A stretch of 64,000 bases of DNA from an uncultured Mobiluncus sp. GTDB taxonomy: Bacteria; Actinomycetota; Actinomycetes; Actinomycetales; Actinomycetaceae. Within the stretch, counting starts at the first letter, position 1, and each line of letters opens with the position of its first letter. Under the pieces are notes generated by a model, which saw only the letters and a program-made list of their open reading frames with translations, had not been told where the DNA came from and did not search any database. Positions 61,548 to 64,000 of this stretch are shown here, piece after piece. The DNA is taken from contig NZ_CAMYBV010000009.1 of NCBI RefSeq assembly GCF_947254095.1, positions 1 through 64,000 of the forward strand, read 5' to 3'. The position numbers and the translations under genes are program-made.

Positions 61548-63209
61548 ATGACTCAGACGAATCCGGTCAACCAGCTAGGGGAGCAGGGAATGAAGAATCA
61601 ACCGAATGATACGACGAAACCGCAAAAGGCTTACAAGCGCACCACCCTGTTGAAGCGACTGTTCAGAGGAGCCTTGCCGGGGTTCGTGGGAGTGCTCATC
61701 TTGGGGCTAGCCTGCGTGATTACGATGGCTCAGACTAACCACAGCACGAAAGAATACCTAGAGGCATCGACCAACTCGGAAAATCTATCTTTGATGGAAG
61801 CTGAGATTTATGAGATTGGTCAGCATCAATACGCTTATGCGCGTTCCGTCTTGGAAGGCCAGCCCGACGAGGAGCAAGCCAAACAGCTGCAAGCCACCCA
61901 AGATGCTTTGGAAGATAATGTCCAAACGGTTATCGACACCACGAACTCTGACCAGGTGCGTACGGCAGCTCAAGAAATCATGAAATCTTTCGCTAACCTG
62001 CGTGAGGTCGTGGCGCAATCGACTTCGGAATTACAAGCCAGCCAGGGACAAAATTCTGAAACCTTGAACACGGTCGTCCCCCAGACCATCAGCGATATGG
62101 TCACTCAGGAAGATCAGCTCACACCACTGCTGAAGCAAGAGCTAGATCAGTCAAAGAAGGACATGGATGACCAACGCCTCCGGGGACTGATTTTTCAGAC
62201 CATTGTCTTGGTTCTGCTGGTGGTCTTAGCGGTAATAATTATGGGTAAAGTGCGCCGCTCTATCACTCGTTCCGTGGAGTCTGTGGAAACTGTGGTGAAA
62301 GGTTTGACTCAAGGTGACTTGACGCGCAGTGCGGTCATCAATTCCAATGATGAGCTGGCGGACATGTCGCGGGCGGTGAATCTATCCAATTCGACCTTGC
62401 GAGAGGCCTTTGGGTCGGCGGCTCGCACTTCCGAGGCGGTTCGTTCCGAGTCTGAGACAGTGGTTAATTTGACCTCCAAGACTGCTCAGGCTGCCGCTGA
62501 TTCGGCCGCACAAGCCACCGCTGTGGCAGGCGCGGCGGAACAGGTTTCCTTCAACGTTCAGACCGTTGCTGCGGGTGCAGAAGAGATGGGGTCGGCTATC
62601 CGGGAGATTTCGTCTAACGCTAACGAGGCGGCGCGGGTTGCCCAGGAGGCTACCGAAGCGGCCGCGGTCACCACTGAAACTGTTGAAAAACTGGGCAAAT
62701 CGTCGAAAGAAATTGACGATGTCATCCACACCATTACCGCTATAGCGGAGCAAACCAACCTGCTGGCGCTCAACGCCACTATTGAGGCGGCGCGAGCTGG
62801 CGAAGCGGGTAAGGGCTTTGCGGTAGTTGCCGGTGAGGTGAAGGATTTGGCGGCGGAGACGGCTAAAGCCACCGATGACATCACTGGACGGATTGCCAAG
62901 ATTCAAGATGACACGGATTCCGCGGTGACGGCTATCCGGCGTATCTCCGAGATTATTTCCCAAATCAACGACTTCCAAACCACGATTGCCGCCGCGGTCG
63001 AGGAACAGACTGCCACCACGAATGAGATGGCGCGTTCTGTGACGGAGGCAGCCTCCGGTTCTTCCACGATTGCGACGAATATCGGCCAGTTTGCCGGGGC
63101 TGCTAGCCAAGCGGTGGAACCGTTGAACGCCCTGACTGCGACCGCTTCGGATTTGCAGTCCAAAGCCGCGGATTTGCGTGCGGAGCTGGGCAAATTCAAG
63201 TATGAATGA
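61548..63209 (+). CDS. Methyl-accepting chemotaxis protein
   Basis: This paralogue of about 553 residues has membrane helix 1 (about 47-65), an extracytoplasmic helical region (about 66-220), helix 2 (about 221-242), HAMP ([23 protein letters not shown]) and the signalling domain with [20 protein letters not shown]. Starts GTG 61539, ATG 61548 and ATG 61590 are possible; 61590 has the best ribosome site (AGGGGAG at 61577), so the true protein may lack 14 residues. The tandem pair probably arose by duplication, and it shares the signalling domain with the receptor at 42653. Confidence 0.94.
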   Translation: MTQTNPVNQLGEQGMKNQPNDTTKPQKAYKRTTLLKRLFRGALPGFVGVLILGLACVITMAQTNHSTKEYLEASTNSENLSLMEAEIYEIGQHQYAYARSVLEGQPDEEQAKQLQATQDALEDNVQTVIDTTNSDQVRTAAQEIMKSFANLREVVAQSTSELQASQGQNSETLNTVVPQTISDMVTQEDQLTPLLKQELDQSKKDMDDQRLRGLIFQTIVLVLLVVLAVIIMGKVRRSITRSVESVETVVKGLTQGDLTRSAVINSNDELADMSRAVNLSNSTLREAFGSAARTSEAVRSESETVVNLTSKTAQAAADSAAQATAVAGAAEQVSFNVQTVAAGAEEMGSAIREISSNANEAARVAQEATEAAAVTTETVEKLGKSSKEIDDVIHTITAIAEQTNLLALNATIEAARAGEAGKGFAVVAGEVKDLAAETAKATDDITGRIAKIQDDTDSAVTAIRRISEIISQINDFQTTIAAAVEEQTATTNEMARSVTEAASGSSTIATNIGQFAGAASQAVEPLNALTATASDLQSKAADLRAELGKFKYE

Positions 63210-63334
63210 GCACGGTCGGGCTGTCTGACCGACTCGCGAAACAACTCAATAGTGAGGTGAAACCTCACGCTGGTGCCCTCCTATGGCTTAAACTTTAGTT
63301 ATAATCACCCTTGCAGCCAAAGGAGGGCATCAAC

Positions 63335-64000
63335 GTGATTGGTTCGGTCCAGGAGTTCGCTCGCCTGTGCACTTCGGAAAACGAAGAGGACTTCATGCGG
63401 GCGATGACGGACGTGGCGCCGACTTTTATCTGGGAGGAAGTCATTCGTACCCGCCCGGAGCTGGCTGAATACGTGGCGCAAGCACAGAATTTGCCCGATA
63501 CTGTCTTTGAAACCATCGCGCTGTTTGCCCCGTGGCGGGCGCGCTACCTAGTCGCGATGCAGGAGCGCACCCCCGCTTATGTACTCGCTAAACTCGCCAA
63601 AGACGGCGATAGCCGGGTGCAAAAGGCGGCGGTAGCTAATGAGCTGACTCCGTTGAAAGTCATTGCCGAGCTGCGTGAGGATGCGAACGAGGAAATCGCC
63701 CAGTTGGCGCGCTTGACGTGGACTGAGCGGGCAGAAAAACGTGCGGGTAAGCATTCAGGGCGGCCCGAAGCCACGTGGGATGTTCCCCAACCGCCGGGCA
63801 ATGCCGAGTCCGAGGGCGGCGAGGTCTCCCGCTACAAGTCATATTTTGACGAGCTGTGTGCTCAGCGCGGCCTGACGGAGGCTGAGGTAGTGCGGGGGTT
63901 TGACCCTCGCGATCCACAACTGCCGCTAGCGCCCGAAGAACCGTGGGTGGTTGCTCCCTGGGGTGACGAGGGGTATGTGGTCGGCTCACAGCGCGGTGCC
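63335..64000 (+). CDS. Leucine-rich/HEAT-like repeat protein, 5' part (partial)
   Basis: The frame is open from GTG 63335 to the window edge (222 codons). AGGAGGG (63321-63327) lies 7 bases upstream and a -10-like TATAAT at 63300-63305. The protein begins IGSVQEFARLCTSENEEDFM and has helical repeats such as 'RTPAYVLAKLAKDGDSRVQKAAVAN..TPLKVIAELREDANEEIAQLA', which suit HEAT or variant leucine-rich repeat proteins. A long acidic, Pro-rich tail follows. Function is unknown; such repeats usually bind proteins. Confidence 0.7.
   Translation, partial: MIGSVQEFARLCTSENEEDFMRAMTDVAPTFIWEEVIRTRPELAEYVAQAQNLPDTVFETIALFAPWRARYLVAMQERTPAYVLAKLAKDGDSRVQKAAVANELTPLKVIAELREDANEEIAQLARLTWTERAEKRAGKHSGRPEATWDVPQPPGNAESEGGEVSRYKSYFDELCAQRGLTEAEVVRGFDPRDPQLPLAPEEPWVVAPWGDEGYVVGSQRGA

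Noticed and set aside
1..64000. CRISPR array, tRNA, rRNA, prophage or complete insertion sequence
   Set aside because: I saw no regularly spaced repeats, tRNA cloverleaf, rRNA sequence, integrase or transposase gene in the window.

Overview
The window looks like a chromosomal segment from a motile, anaerobic or microaerophilic actinobacterium of moderate-to-high GC content. A member of the Actinomycetaceae such as Mobiluncus fits best. The reasons are actinobacterial gene families (DtxR-type iron boxes, ThrE-type exporter, DUF6457 beside molybdenum cofactor genes, TatA/TatB/TatC), GTG and TTG starts, and three chemoreceptor genes, which are unusual in that family outside Mobiluncus. The genus is an inference; no rRNA or tRNA gene is present to test it.

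Layout from left to right. (1) 1-2572: the end of clpP with a terminator, a small membrane protein, clpX and a chorismate mutase. (2) 2618-13540: a large iron-uptake locus controlled by two DtxR/IdeR-like boxes. It holds a Met/His-rich DUF4418 membrane protein, an FtsX-type ABC pair, an FTR1 permease, a P19/Tp34 periplasmic iron lipoprotein, a DUF2318 membrane protein, a second ABC transporter (two permeases and an ATPase), a flavinylatable FMN-binding lipoprotein and ApbE. It resembles the Campylobacter P19/Cj1658-1663 system with an added extracytoplasmic flavin module. (3) 13631-19284: mobA, an AAA/DUF4143 ATPase with a striking pair of palindromes at its start, and then a graveyard of gene fragments: the 3' part of narI, pieces of valS, FTR1, fadD and an MmeI-like (type IIL) restriction-modification gene, and a secreted serine protease flanked by about 210-bp direct repeats. 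(4) 19182-30240: fadD, valS and proC on the minus strand; then an SDR, an SQR/NDH-2-like flavoprotein whose start is duplicated around a hairpin element, a YbjN protein, and a DNA methyltransferase translationally coupled to a membrane-anchored HNH nuclease. (5) 30268-40644: molybdate uptake (modABC), a HTH-TOBE regulator, the molybdopterin pathway (moaA, moaD, a moaE-moeB fusion, moeA, moaC, mog) and the twin-arginine translocase. Together these prepare and export a molybdoenzyme, yet the only molybdoenzyme trace here is the narI relic. (6) 40756-44317: two paralogous amino-acid-type binding lipoproteins followed directly by a chemoreceptor. (7) 44334-59663: two amino-acid exporters (AspT-like and ThrE-like), the branched-chain amino acid genes ilvB, ilvN, ilvC, leuB, ilvE and cimA with an EamA transporter inside the operon, a protein of unknown function, a DUF4870 protein and an acyltransferase-SGNH protein. 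(8) 59694-64000: a tandem pair of chemoreceptors and a partial repeat protein running off the end.

The most interesting points are the iron locus with its flavin arm, the binding-protein/chemoreceptor operon, the fragment graveyard with direct repeats around the protease, the palindrome pair that abuts a start codon, and the duplicated gene start at 25735-25911.
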